Shown here in pieces: positions 22,874-31,335 of a stretch of 64,000 nucleotides of DNA (position 1 is its first letter; every line of letters begins with the position of its first letter). The position numbers were made by a program, and so were the translations under genes. Below the pieces are notes generated by a model. It had not been told where the DNA came from. It did no database searches and was given only the letters and a program-made list of their open reading frames with translations. Origin of the DNA: Bacteroidales bacterium UBA1715 (lineage in GTDB: Bacteria; Bacteroidota; Bacteroidia; Bacteroidales; UBA1715); assembly GCA_002317135.1 (NCBI GenBank), contig DCIX01000037.1:1-64000 (forward strand), given 5' to 3'.

Positions 22874-23947
22874 ATGAAAAGAAACATTTTCAGACTTTCA
22901 ACTTTGCTTTTAGCAAGTGCAGCAATCCTTACTTCTTGTAACAAGGATGATGAAAACAAACCAAAAGGAGAATTTTCTTCCGCAACATTCATAGTATGCG
23001 AAGGAAACTTCAGCAGTAACGACGCAGATGTGTATGCAATTACAAAAGAAGGCTTACAAAAAGACATTTTCGCCGAGACAAACGACCGTCCTCTTGGCGA
23101 CGTTGCGAACTCAATGAAAATTATCGGCAACAAAGCTTATATCGTTGTAAACAATTCACAAAAAGTGGAAGTTGTTAACGCTAACACTTTCGAAAGCGAA
23201 GGAACAATCAAAGATTTGTCTTACCCACGCTATGTAGAAAAAAGAAACGACAACGAAATCTTTATATCTAACGGTAACGGATTTGGTAGCGACTATGTGT
23301 ATGTTGTAAACAACACTTCATTAGAAAAGGTTGACTCTGTTGCAACAGGTGCAGGACCAAACGCAATGGTAATTTCTAACGGAAAACTATTCGTTGCAAA
23401 TATGGGTGGTTTCACTAACGACAACACTATCACTGTAATAAACGTGAAGACATTAGCTGTAGAAAAAACTATCACTGTAGGTGATCTTCCTGCTGACCTT
23501 GAAGTTGACAACAACGGTAATGTACTTGTTCTTTGCAAAGGTTTATCAGTATACAACTACGATGCTGCAGGTAATTATCTTGGTTCTGAAGTTGTTAGCA
23601 ATTCAACATTAGTAAAAATCGATGCAAATTCTTTATCAACTACAACAATAAAAGATTTTGACCACCAAATTTCTTGCTATGGAGAAAACGTTTTGGCATA
23701 CAAAAATGGAACTATCTACTACCTTGACGGTGGCTTAATTAGCTTGAGCGAAAATGGCGGCAATGCCACTACTGTAGTAGAAGACTACAACGTATATGGT
23801 GTTTCTATTGATTCTCAATCAAAAAACATCTGGGTTCTTGCAACTCCTTACGGAAGCGCACACACTGCAACATTATACAACGCAGACGGAACTGTAGCAC
23901 AAGCACAAACTGTTGGAAACTATCCAAAAATGGTAGTTACAAAATAA
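22874..23947 (+). CDS. Surface lipoprotein, YncE-like beta-propeller (BtuG-like)
   Basis: This 357-residue lipoprotein has lipobox AAILTSCNKDD (Cys about 22). The mature part is a seven-bladed propeller with repeated units such as SMKIIGNKAYIVVNNSQKVEVVNANTFE, PNAMVISNGKLFVANMGG and PADLEVDNNGNVLVLCKG. This is the DUF5074/YncE type to which BtuG, the B12-binding surface lipoprotein of Bacteroides, belongs. BtuG captures corrinoids with picomolar affinity in known cases and hands them to BtuB. Here it is inferred to do the same, because it lies 11 bases after the BtuB-like gene under one riboswitch. A REP palindrome acts as its terminator. Confidence 0.85.
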   Translation: MKRNIFRLSTLLLASAAILTSCNKDDENKPKGEFSSATFIVCEGNFSSNDADVYAITKEGLQKDIFAETNDRPLGDVANSMKIIGNKAYIVVNNSQKVEVVNANTFESEGTIKDLSYPRYVEKRNDNEIFISNGNGFGSDYVYVVNNTSLEKVDSVATGAGPNAMVISNGKLFVANMGGFTNDNTITVINVKTLAVEKTITVGDLPADLEVDNNGNVLVLCKGLSVYNYDAAGNYLGSEVVSNSTLVKIDANSLSTTTIKDFDHQISCYGENVLAYKNGTIYYLDGGLISLSENGGNATTVVEDYNVYGVSIDSQSKNIWVLATPYGSAHTATLYNADGTVAQAQTVGNYPKMVVTK

Positions 23948-23974
23948 TATCATTTGTAATATATTTTTACCTGT

Positions 23975-24006
23975 AAGAGACGCACAGCCGTGCGTCTCTT
24001 TTTTAT
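23975..24006 (+). terminator. REP palindrome serving as terminator of the B12 operon
   Basis: AAGAGACGCAC (23975-23985) and GTGCGTCTCTT (23990-24000) surround AGCC, followed by a T run. It stands 27 bases after the BtuG-like stop and at the 3' edge of the RAYT gene. It is therefore both a REP copy and an intrinsic terminator. Confidence 0.85.
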
Positions 24007-24668
24007 ACAATACCCGATTGTAACGAATCATTTGTCCATTTTATCGGATTACAAACAATATATCTGGAAATGTTTCGATATTCTATTTCGTTTCGGATAA
24101 TATGATCGTGATAATTCGCCTGCCACAAGGGATTGTGTTTGTTATATTTCAACATGGACAAATTATTTGCATCAATCCAATCGTCAATTTGTTTTATTGT
24201 TGATGATTTGAAACCGGCAACAAATGACGAAATTGATTTTGGTTGCCGTTGGAATTGTAATTGTTTTTGTTTTGATTCCGGTTGCAGAGACGCACGGCCG
24301 TGCGTCTCTACATTATGACCGTGCGTCTCTGCATTATGACCGTGCAATTCAACACAATGGGTGTGCGTTTTTTCATCAACAAATTCACAATATTTTTTAT
24401 CCAATATCACAATTGCATGCAAATGATTGGGCATTAATACAAATTCACCCAAATACAATTCATTACGAATTTCAAACGATTTAAAAAATTCTGTGTAAAC
24501 AATCTGACCGATATCGTTCAAAATCATTTTTCCGTTCTCGACATGACCAAATACGTGTTTCCGTCCATGGGTAACAATGGTGATAAAATAATATCCATTT
24601 TGTGCATAATTCCAACCACGTAAACGATTAGATGGTATGCGATACTTGTTTTTAAATTTTTCTGGCAT
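24003..24668 (-). CDS. REP-associated tyrosine transposase (RAYT, IS200-like Y1 family)
   Basis: This 221-residue HUH endonuclease starts MPEKFKNKYRIPSNRLRGWNYAQNGYYFITIVTHGRKHVFG. The metal-binding HUH motif is in MPNHLHAIVIL (His82, His84), and the likely catalytic tyrosine is in ANYHDHIIRN (Tyr186). RAYTs nick and join single-stranded DNA at REP palindromes and are thought to spread them. REP palindromes lie just after the stop (23975-24000) and upstream of the start (24715-24738). A third, 24-bp palindrome with two extra 21-bp copies of its right arm lies inside the gene (24286-24345). There it encodes the heptads HGHNAET, HGHNVET and HGRASLQ at residues 109-129, between the HUH motif and the tyrosine helix. 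The frame is intact, so the protein may still work. Confidence 0.92.
   Translation of the reverse strand: MPEKFKNKYRIPSNRLRGWNYAQNGYYFITIVTHGRKHVFGHVENGKMILNDIGQIVYTEFFKSFEIRNELYLGEFVLMPNHLHAIVILDKKYCEFVDEKTHTHCVELHGHNAETHGHNVETHGRASLQPESKQKQLQFQRQPKSISSFVAGFKSSTIKQIDDWIDANNLSMLKYNKHNPLWQANYHDHIIRNEIEYRNISRYIVCNPIKWTNDSLQSGIV
24286..24345. repeat. REP palindrome and 21-bp tandem copies inside the RAYT gene
   Basis: A perfect 24-bp palindrome, AGAGACGCACGG plus its reverse complement, is at 24286-24309. From 24298 the unit CCGTGCGTCTCTRCATTATGA is repeated: 24298-24318, 24319-24339 and a partial copy at 24340-24345. The 21-bp period keeps the reading frame. Confidence 0.95.
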
Positions 24669-24825
24669 TGTATTTATATTTTAATTGGTTGCAGTTAATT
24701 GTGGATTTACCCATCGATACGCACAGCCGTGCGTATCGGTAAAATCATTATATTAACGAAATATTCGAATAATTATTTTACCACAATAATATTGACTTGC
24801 TATTTTTCTGCACCGTATTTATTCC
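24669..24825. other. Intergenic region between RAYT and the methyltransferase promoter
   Basis: Apart from the REP palindrome at 24715-24738, this stretch is AT-rich. No gene or other signal is seen in it. Confidence 0.6.
24715..24738. repeat. REP palindrome upstream of RAYT
   Basis: CGATACGCAC (24715-24724) and GTGCGTATCG (24729-24738) surround AGCC. It has the same plan as 23975-24000, with a G-to-T change mirrored in the opposite arm. Confidence 0.92.
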
Positions 24826-24833
24826 TATCTTTG
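24826..24833 (+). promoter_or_regulatory. -7 promoter box for the methyltransferase gene
   Basis: TATCTTTG matches TAnnTTTG and lies 152 bases before the start codon. This gives a long leader with two hairpins. Confidence 0.5.
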
Positions 24834-24884
24834 TCTTGTAAAATTATTGGATGTTATATTCTATTTTGGATTTGGTATTATAAT

Positions 24885-24948
24885 CTCGCACAAATAGTTT
24901 ATAACTATTTGACGAGGCTTTGAATTTGCATAACAACTATTTGTTATG
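24885..24948 (+). promoter_or_regulatory. Two tandem leader hairpins before the methyltransferase gene
   Basis: Hairpin A: CTCG-CA-CAAATAGTT (24885-24899) pairs with AACTATTTG-A-CGAG (24903-24916). Hairpin B: CATAACAA (24929-24936) pairs with TTGTTATG (24941-24948). The string AACTATTTG occurs in both hairpins, so they could compete. It is a candidate cis-regulatory RNA of unknown ligand. Confidence 0.55.
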
Positions 24949-24985
24949 TGTGGTTTTTATTGTTTAAAATTCAAATTATAATACT

Positions 24986-25759
24986 ATGGAAAATAACACT
25001 ATAAATAATTTCGATTTCGACATTTCCCTTATCGGAGATTTTTTCAAAGCTATGCCTCAACAAGGACCTGGCTCCAACGAGGAGACAATCAAAGCGCTAT
25101 CTTATATACAAAATGAACTACCTTGCAAGGCTACAATAGCAGACATTGGTTGCGGAACAGGAAGACAAACTGTCGTTTTAGCAAAATCCCTACCCAATTC
25201 TACCATCATTGCCGTAGATTTTCTTAAACAAGCTATAGATGGATTGCAAGAAAGAATCAAGAATGAAAAGGCAACAAATATCACCGCTCTACAAGCTGAT
25301 ATGACAGAACTACCATTTCAAACAAATTCATTCGATTTATTTTGGGCTGAAGGATCCATTTACCACATCGGTTTCGAAAAAGGTTTACGCTATTGGTATC
25401 AGTTTCTAAAAGACAAGGGATTTCTTATCTTTTCTGATTGTTGTTGGTTAAGTAACAATCGCCCAACAAACACAGAGTGGTTTTACGAGAATTTCGAGGA
25501 AATTGATAGCATAGAAAACAAATGTTCCATTATTGAACAATGTGGTTATGCAATAAAACAAACATTTGTGATTTCTTCAAATAGTTGGACAGAAAATTAC
25601 TATAAACCTATGCAGAAACGAATTCCCGAGTTTCTTGCTGAATATCCTGGATCACAATTTGCTACATTTCTTACGGAAAATCTCACAAAAGAAATGCAAC
25701 AATATGATTTATATGGGAACTTGTATGGATATGTTTTCTTTATCGTACAAAAACAATAA
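24986..25759 (+). CDS. Class I SAM-dependent methyltransferase
   Basis: This 257-residue protein has a Rossmann methyltransferase domain. Motif I is IADIGCGTGRQTVVLA (about residues 50-65), the acidic motif II is IIAVDF, motif III is LQADMTELPF and motif IV is DLFWAEGSIYHIGF. The fold is of the Methyltransf_11/25 type acting on small molecules or lipids; the substrate is not evident. The C-terminal part with EWFYENFEEIDS and YKPMQKRIPEFL is shared with a group of stand-alone Bacteroidetes/Firmicutes enzymes. It is a single-gene unit with a structured 5' leader and its own terminator, between a RAYT element and the antiporter. Confidence 0.88.
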   Translation: MENNTINNFDFDISLIGDFFKAMPQQGPGSNEETIKALSYIQNELPCKATIADIGCGTGRQTVVLAKSLPNSTIIAVDFLKQAIDGLQERIKNEKATNITALQADMTELPFQTNSFDLFWAEGSIYHIGFEKGLRYWYQFLKDKGFLIFSDCCWLSNNRPTNTEWFYENFEEIDSIENKCSIIEQCGYAIKQTFVISSNSWTENYYKPMQKRIPEFLAEYPGSQFATFLTENLTKEMQQYDLYGNLYGYVFFIVQKQ

Positions 25760-25765
25760 CCACTT

Positions 25766-25797
25766 AAAGGCGGGAGAAATCCTGCCTTTATTTTTTT
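25766..25797 (+). terminator. Terminator between methyltransferase and antiporter genes
   Basis: AAAGGCGGGA (25766-25775) pairs with TCCTGCCTTT (25780-25789) with one G-U pair, followed by a T run. It lies between convergent genes. Confidence 0.85.
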
Positions 25798-28025
25798 AAA
25801 AATTCATGTAGTCTATCTTTATTACCTACAATCCACACTAAATCGCCTGCTTCGAAAACCATCGTATAATGTGGATTCATCATAGATTTACCTTGACGTT
25901 CTATTCCAACTACAAGGCAATGCACTTGTTCTTTCAAACCTGACTGCATTATACTTTGTCCGCATAAGAACGATTGTTTTTCTATCAACATAGATTCCAA
26001 AGTAATTTCGGAACGAGTTCTTTTTTCAAATTGTCGATTTTCCGTATCCAAATAACCTGAAAAGGAACTAATTTGTTCATCGTTACCTAACACTACCAGT
26101 ATATCTTGCGGATAAACAATTTCTGTTGCTTCCGGAATATCAATTTCCAACGCACCACGCATAATTTTCACTACCGAAAGACAAAATTGCTGCTTTATAT
26201 TGGTCTCCATTAACATTTTTCCAATGTAGATAGAAGCAGCTGGAATCGTTACTTCGGCAAGGTGAATATTCCTATCCAACAAATGAGTATCGAAACTATG
26301 TTTCAAGGCATCTCCCTCACTTTCAGCACGAACATTCAAATTATCGACAAACCTGCGTTCAATTTTATTGTAACCACGCAAAAGGTGACGTGATAAGAAT
26401 ATCACAATAAATACTGACAAAGCAACCAAAATCTCTACATGTTGTGACATACTGAACATTTTCGCCAACACTGTGCAGATAAAAAATAATGCAACACCAA
26501 CTTGAAATACAACAACGCAAATTAATCCACCTTTATTAAAATGATTTTGTCCCCACAGTTTCATAAAAGATTCTACATTGCCTTTGTTAAACAACATAAC
26601 ACGAAGAAACGGTGCCATAGCAACTAAAGCAATACATCCTGTTATTATTTTAACAAAATTTTCAGGAACAAACTTCTGTAATATTGGACTAATGAAATTA
26701 AATGCAATAACATGAATCGTCAACATTACCACACTATAAATAACATCGCGTCCTAAGGTTACTTTCAAGAATTTTTTCCAATCGCTTTCCTGATTCAAGA
26801 TTCTTGTACCCTGAGTCACTTTGTCAATTTTTGCCAAAACATGTTTCGGCATTCGTTTTTGTATTATTTCGAACAATGGATCCGACAAACGAATAAAATA
26901 CGGTGTCGTAAAAGTTGTAATAACCGAAACTGCAACAATTATCGGATAAATATGTGCACTGATTACATTCATAGACATACCTACCGATGCAATAATGAAC
27001 GCGAACTCACCTATTTGTGCCAAACTCATACCTGACTGTACAGCAATTTTCAGATCCTGTCCCGATAATAAAACGCCAAGTGCAGAACAAATTGGTTTAA
27101 AGAATACAACAACAAAAGTAATAATCAATATTGTTCCCCAATAATTCAACAACACCGACGGGTCGACCAGCATACCGACAGACACAAAGAAAACTGCTCC
27201 AAAAAAGTCCTTTAAACCTTTAATAAGACGCTCGATTTTTTGTCCTTCTATTGTTTCCGATAAAATAGAACCCATCACGAATGCACCCAAGGCAGAAGAA
27301 AATCCAACTTGAACAGCAAAAATCACCATTCCTAAACAAAGTCCCAACGAAATAATTAAAAGCATTTCGTCATTCAGCAATGGCTTTACTCTGCGGAAGA
27401 ATGACGGCAACAAGAAAATGCCGACAATAAACCACAATACCATAAAAAAGCCCAATTTGAAAAAGCTTTCAATCATTTCCATTCCTGCAAATTGCTGGCT
27501 TACAGCGATGGTTGGCAACATAACCATCATTAAAATTGCCACGATATCCTCAACAATCAAGGTTCCAAAAACAACTCCCGTGAACTTTTGCCCACGGATA
27601 TTCAAATCATCAAAAGCCTTGATAATGATTGTAGTAGATGACATAGACAACATACCGCCAAGGAAAATACTTTCCATATTCCCCCATCCCACAAGTTTCC
27701 CGAAAAGAAAACCGATAATCAACATAGAAACAACTTCGGTAAAAGCCGTTATAAACGCGGAAGCACCAACATTCATCAACTTTTTTACACTAAATTCCAA
27801 ACCTAAGGCAAACAGCAAGAATATCACACCTATATCAGCCCAAGTAGAAATATTCGATTTGTCGGTTACAGAAGGAAGCAAATCTATATATGGACCTGCA
27901 ATAATACCAACCACAATATAGCCTAACACCAACGGTTGTTGCAACTTTTTGAAAATCAAAGTAACAACGCCAGCCATAATTAGAATTAAGGCCAAATCAT
28001 AGACTAATGCAGGCAAATGCGACAC
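25788..28025 (-). CDS. CPA2-family monovalent cation/proton antiporter with TrkA-C domains
   Basis: This 745-residue membrane protein has an N-terminal Na+/H+ exchanger domain (about residues 1-390, some 12 helices). Key segments are QQPLVLGYIVVGIIAGP, DIGVIFLLFALGLEFSVKKL and GFSSALGAFVMGSILSET. A second hydrophobic section of about five helices (430-560) follows, then two cytosolic RCK_C/TrkA_C ligand-binding modules (about 585-745: VTIPAASIYIGKMLMETN, DILVVLGNDEQISSFSGYL, GDLVWIVGNKDRLHEFL). No RCK_N Rossmann domain is seen, unlike KefB/KefC. It lies 33 bases after the last Hdr-like gene on the same strand, so it may belong to that operon; a link between electron transfer and ion gradients is speculation. 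Confidence 0.9.
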   Translation of the reverse strand: MSHLPALVYDLALILIMAGVVTLIFKKLQQPLVLGYIVVGIIAGPYIDLLPSVTDKSNISTWADIGVIFLLFALGLEFSVKKLMNVGASAFITAFTEVVSMLIIGFLFGKLVGWGNMESIFLGGMLSMSSTTIIIKAFDDLNIRGQKFTGVVFGTLIVEDIVAILMMVMLPTIAVSQQFAGMEMIESFFKLGFFMVLWFIVGIFLLPSFFRRVKPLLNDEMLLIISLGLCLGMVIFAVQVGFSSALGAFVMGSILSETIEGQKIERLIKGLKDFFGAVFFVSVGMLVDPSVLLNYWGTILIITFVVVFFKPICSALGVLLSGQDLKIAVQSGMSLAQIGEFAFIIASVGMSMNVISAHIYPIIVAVSVITTFTTPYFIRLSDPLFEIIQKRMPKHVLAKIDKVTQGTRILNQESDWKKFLKVTLGRDVIYSVVMLTIHVIAFNFISPILQKFVPENFVKIITGCIALVAMAPFLRVMLFNKGNVESFMKLWGQNHFNKGGLICVVVFQVGVALFFICTVLAKMFSMSQHVEILVALSVFIVIFLSRHLLRGYNKIERRFVDNLNVRAESEGDALKHSFDTHLLDRNIHLAEVTIPAASIYIGKMLMETNIKQQFCLSVVKIMRGALEIDIPEATEIVYPQDILVVLGNDEQISSFSGYLDTENRQFEKRTRSEITLESMLIEKQSFLCGQSIMQSGLKEQVHCLVVGIERQGKSMMNPHYTMVFEAGDLVWIVGNKDRLHEFLKK

Positions 28026-28058
28026 AATTGAAATTTTTTGTAAAGATACAATAATATG

Positions 28059-29837
28059 CTATTCAATAGCATCGGCAATAATTTCTGCAATATCTTTTAC
28101 TTGAATATCAACTCCCTTTACAAAAGTCTTCTTGCACAACGGGCAAGCCGTCGCAAGCACATCTGGATTTTGTTTAAGAAGCACTTTCAAGGTTTCTGCC
28201 TTTATCACATTTCTATCTGCCATGGAAAGACTAAGATCACCAAGAGACCCACTACAACACAACGATGTAACTTTCTCTTGTTCCGTTGACAATACAGTTC
28301 CTGTTTTTGCTAGCAATGTTCGTGGTGGTGCATATACTCCACAACCGCGACCTAATTCACACGGATCGTGATAAACTATAGACTTATCGGATTTTTTCAA
28401 TGAAATCTTGCCTTGTTCAACCAATTCCAAAAAATATTCCGAATGGTGTTTAATAGTAATTTGTCCTAACTCATAATCATCGCGGAACACTTTGTAACAA
28501 ATCGGACAAGACACCAACAAGGTTGTCGCACCCGATTCAATAATTTTTTCGCGATTAAATTCTATCAATTTTTGCGCTGCCTGATATTGTCCTGCAAGCA
28601 TAAGCGGACGACCGCAACAAGCACCTTTTTCCTTATCCATAAACTGATAATTCACACCAGCCTTGTCCAAAACCTGCACAACAGATTTCTTAATACCAGG
28701 CGTCATGTGTGTCATACAACCTGCAAAATAGATAACTTCAGGTTTCTTATCCTCCACTACAGGTTCGTATGGCAAAGTCTGCAAAAATGCATAATCGGAA
28801 TTATATTCTTTCGAAGCCTTAATACGCTGAGAAATACGCAAGTCATTCAAATTGATACCAACAGGACACGCACTTTCACATCGTCCACAAAGCATACAGT
28901 TGTACAATTTTCGCGCAGTCAAATCGTGGTCGCGCATATTTTTCAAAATATACACCGATTGGTTATTCGAAATGTTTGCAATATGCATTTGGCAGACATC
29001 AATACAAACACCACAACGCGAGCATGAGTATATCTGAATACGAGAATACGAGTTAAATTGTTTTTTCAATTTTATTCCATAATGACGAAGGAATATGAAC
29101 AAGATTTCCGTCAAAATATGCATATACCGAGAAAATGGCATACAAACGAAGAATACGCCCAAACTGATAGAATATGCCCACCAAAGCACACTTTCCATTG
29201 TTGGTGTTACTTCTATCCATTTAAAGAATAATCCAACCGTATTCGTAAGGAATCCACCATTATCATACAATGCAGCCGTAGCGCTTTCGGCAAGCAAACG
29301 GAATGGAAAAATACACCAAAGCGAAGCCAACGCAAATCTATCACCAGGTCTTAACTTCGTGGTCTTCTTTATACCAAAAATCTTACTATTGATTCGCTTG
29401 AAATACGCAAGAAAAACACCACTTAAAATGAACAAAAGCAAAAAATCCATAAGATTTGCCATAAATCGCTCACCCGGAAAAGCATCGTGGTTAAAATAGT
29501 TAAAGAAAATAGGTATCCACGGATATGTAGATAATGAACCAGACTGTACAAACACTTCGACATGTCCGAACACAATTAGAAGGAACCATCCAAACGCTAA
29601 ACTCATGTGCATATAGCCTAACAATCCATGACGGCGGAACATTTTTCGGTGAATAAGACCTTCCATAAAGCTTTCGGAAATAGCAGCCAAAGTACGACGC
29701 GAAAAAAGACTCTGCACAATGCGCAACTTATCTATTTTAGATAAGCGGCTAATCCACAAACCATATTTTATAAAGAGAATGATGAACAGAGTTATCATTC
29801 CCAATGTAAATGGCAATATAAATAAACTATCTATCAT
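28059..29837 (-). CDS. Membrane-bound HdrDE-like iron-sulfur protein (CCG domains)
   Basis: This 592-residue protein joins a membrane part to an HdrD-like part. The membrane part has about five helices (residues 1-240), and its His-bearing segments recall the nitrate-reductase gamma/HdrE haem b subunit. Two [4Fe-4S] motifs follow: CSRCGVCIDVCQMH and CMLCGRCESACPVG. Two CCG domains come next: CMTHMTPG with KGACCGRPLMLAG, and CCSGSLGDLS, preceded by HDPCELGRG. CCG cysteines bind the noncubane clusters of heterodisulfide reductases. It likely exchanges electrons with menaquinone. It overlaps the upstream ferredoxin-like gene by 11 bases and is the last Hdr-type gene of the operon. Confidence 0.88.
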   Translation of the reverse strand: MIDSLFILPFTLGMITLFIILFIKYGLWISRLSKIDKLRIVQSLFSRRTLAAISESFMEGLIHRKMFRRHGLLGYMHMSLAFGWFLLIVFGHVEVFVQSGSLSTYPWIPIFFNYFNHDAFPGERFMANLMDFLLLFILSGVFLAYFKRINSKIFGIKKTTKLRPGDRFALASLWCIFPFRLLAESATAALYDNGGFLTNTVGLFFKWIEVTPTMESVLWWAYSISLGVFFVCMPFSRYMHILTEILFIFLRHYGIKLKKQFNSYSRIQIYSCSRCGVCIDVCQMHIANISNNQSVYILKNMRDHDLTARKLYNCMLCGRCESACPVGINLNDLRISQRIKASKEYNSDYAFLQTLPYEPVVEDKKPEVIYFAGCMTHMTPGIKKSVVQVLDKAGVNYQFMDKEKGACCGRPLMLAGQYQAAQKLIEFNREKIIESGATTLLVSCPICYKVFRDDYELGQITIKHHSEYFLELVEQGKISLKKSDKSIVYHDPCELGRGCGVYAPPRTLLAKTGTVLSTEQEKVTSLCCSGSLGDLSLSMADRNVIKAETLKVLLKQNPDVLATACPLCKKTFVKGVDIQVKDIAEIIADAIE

Positions 29838-30186
29838 TGTTTTCCTTGCTTTCGTGTTCTATCATATACAATCCTTTTTTCATCAGCATAATCACATTAC
29901 GCGTATTTATGCCTCGTGGACATTCCAACAAGCATTTTCCACATAACATACACTTATCCAATTCCTCATGAGCATGTTCCAACTCACCTAATCGTATCTG
30001 TAAACTTAAACGTCTAATATTGAATGAAGTAAGATTTCCTGCACTACAAATAGCAGTACACGATCCACAAGAAAGGCACGCATTGAATGTAGGTTCATTT
30101 TCAAGCACATAACGTATCAAGCGATTATCGATTTTCTCGTAATCTATCGTTCGTGATTTTGTTGTTGAAAAGCCAAAATTTCTCAT
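29827..30186 (-). CDS. HdrC-like 4Fe-4S dicluster protein
   Basis: This 119-residue soluble protein has two [4Fe-4S] motifs, CLSCGSCTAICSAG (about residues 37-50) and CMLCGKCLLECPRG (about 79-92). They are spaced as in HdrC, the electron-relay subunit that links HdrA flavin to HdrB/HdrD. It shares one base with the upstream HdrA-like gene and overlaps the downstream HdrDE-like gene by 11 bases. The three must be translated together. The second HdrC-like protein of the locus is longer (233 residues). Confidence 0.88.
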   Translation of the reverse strand: MRNFGFSTTKSRTIDYEKIDNRLIRYVLENEPTFNACLSCGSCTAICSAGNLTSFNIRRLSLQIRLGELEHAHEELDKCMLCGKCLLECPRGINTRNVIMLMKKGLYMIEHESKENNDR

Positions 30187-31217
30187 TATTTCATAGCTTT
30201 TAAATAATCATTCACAGCAAAAGCAGCTGATTTTGCATGATTCACTGTATCGAAAACAGACAAAGGTCCTATGCTTGCACCGGCAGTAAAAATACCATCG
30301 ACATTAGTTTGGTTAGAACCAATATGATGATCTTTTGTCTTAACAAAACGATTGGATGCACATTCTAATCCGCAAGATTGAGCAAACAATTCAGTGCTTT
30401 TTGCAGTTTCCATTCCAACCATAAGCACAAGCATATCTACTTGTAAACGGCTTGGACGAGCAGCAAGGGTGTCTTCTACCTTCAATTGTAAAGAGCCGTT
30501 TGCATTTTCTGCAACCTCAGACAAACGACCGCGAATAAATTGAACATGATATTTCTCCTGTGCCTCACGATACATTTCCTCGAAACCAGGTCCATACATA
30601 CGCAAGTCCATATAGCAACAGAACACATCAGCCTGCGGACATAATTGTTTCATGTGAATTGCTTGTTTTACGGCAGTTACGCAACATAATTTTGAGCAAT
30701 AATGATTACCCGATTTTTCATCACGAGAACCAACACAATGTATAAAAGCGATTCGTTTAGGAGTAACGCCAGTTGGCGTAGTAAACTCCCCTTGCAAATT
30801 TTTCAATCTCTTTTCTAAATCCGCAGAAGTCAATACGTTATCATAGATTTTGTATCCATATTCTTCCTTACGTTCTGCATTAAACAACTGATAACCAGAA
30901 GCTAAGACAACAGATTTACAATGAAATACGACATCACGAGATGTTTGAACCTCGAAAATACCATCGTTTTGTTTCTTTATAGAGATAACGTAGGTATTCA
31001 AATAGATTGTCAGTGCACGCTTACGCGTTTCTTCCGTATAATGTTCAAGAACCTCAGCGGCAGAACGATGTGTTGGGAACAATGTATCCCAATCATTCAA
31101 ATGGCCACCAATCGTTTTTTCTTTTTCAACTATTACCGTTTCGTATCCTAAATCTTGTAGTGAACAAGCCGTTTCCAAACCAGCAATGCCACCACCTATA
31201 ATTAATACATCTATCAT
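30186..31217 (-). CDS. HdrA-like FAD-dependent oxidoreductase
   Basis: This 343-residue flavoprotein has the FAD dinucleotide fold MIDVLIIGGGIAGLETACSLQDLG at the N-terminus. An HdrA-type core follows: KTIGGHLNDWDTLFP, FIHCVGSRDE and HYCSKLCCVTAVKQAIHMK. The closing FAD motif is VDGIFTAGASIGPLSVFDTVNHAKSAA. The cysteines in YCSKLCC are a hallmark of HdrA/QmoA proteins. It is shorter than methanogen HdrA, lacking the N-terminal and C-terminal ferredoxin extensions. In Qmo-like or Hdr-like complexes, this subunit passes electrons between a soluble donor and the iron-sulfur subunits. It is separated from the hdrB-like gene by 118 bases of repeats. Confidence 0.9.
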   Translation of the reverse strand: MIDVLIIGGGIAGLETACSLQDLGYETVIVEKEKTIGGHLNDWDTLFPTHRSAAEVLEHYTEETRKRALTIYLNTYVISIKKQNDGIFEVQTSRDVVFHCKSVVLASGYQLFNAERKEEYGYKIYDNVLTSADLEKRLKNLQGEFTTPTGVTPKRIAFIHCVGSRDEKSGNHYCSKLCCVTAVKQAIHMKQLCPQADVFCCYMDLRMYGPGFEEMYREAQEKYHVQFIRGRLSEVAENANGSLQLKVEDTLAARPSRLQVDMLVLMVGMETAKSTELFAQSCGLECASNRFVKTKDHHIGSNQTNVDGIFTAGASIGPLSVFDTVNHAKSAAFAVNDYLKAMK

Positions 31218-31335
31218 AAAATTAATTGATGATTGATAATTGATAAGATAATTGCAATCACGTTTTACATAATTGTCAATTCTCCATTGTCAATTTTCCA
31301 TTAAACATTTATCACTAATAATTAATCACTTATCA
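31218..31335. repeat. AT-rich repeat patch inside the Hdr-like operon
   Basis: The gap consists of short units such as ATTGATAATTG, ATTGTCAATT and TTATCA in both directions, related to 20532-20567. It interrupts an otherwise tightly packed operon. Confidence 0.55.
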
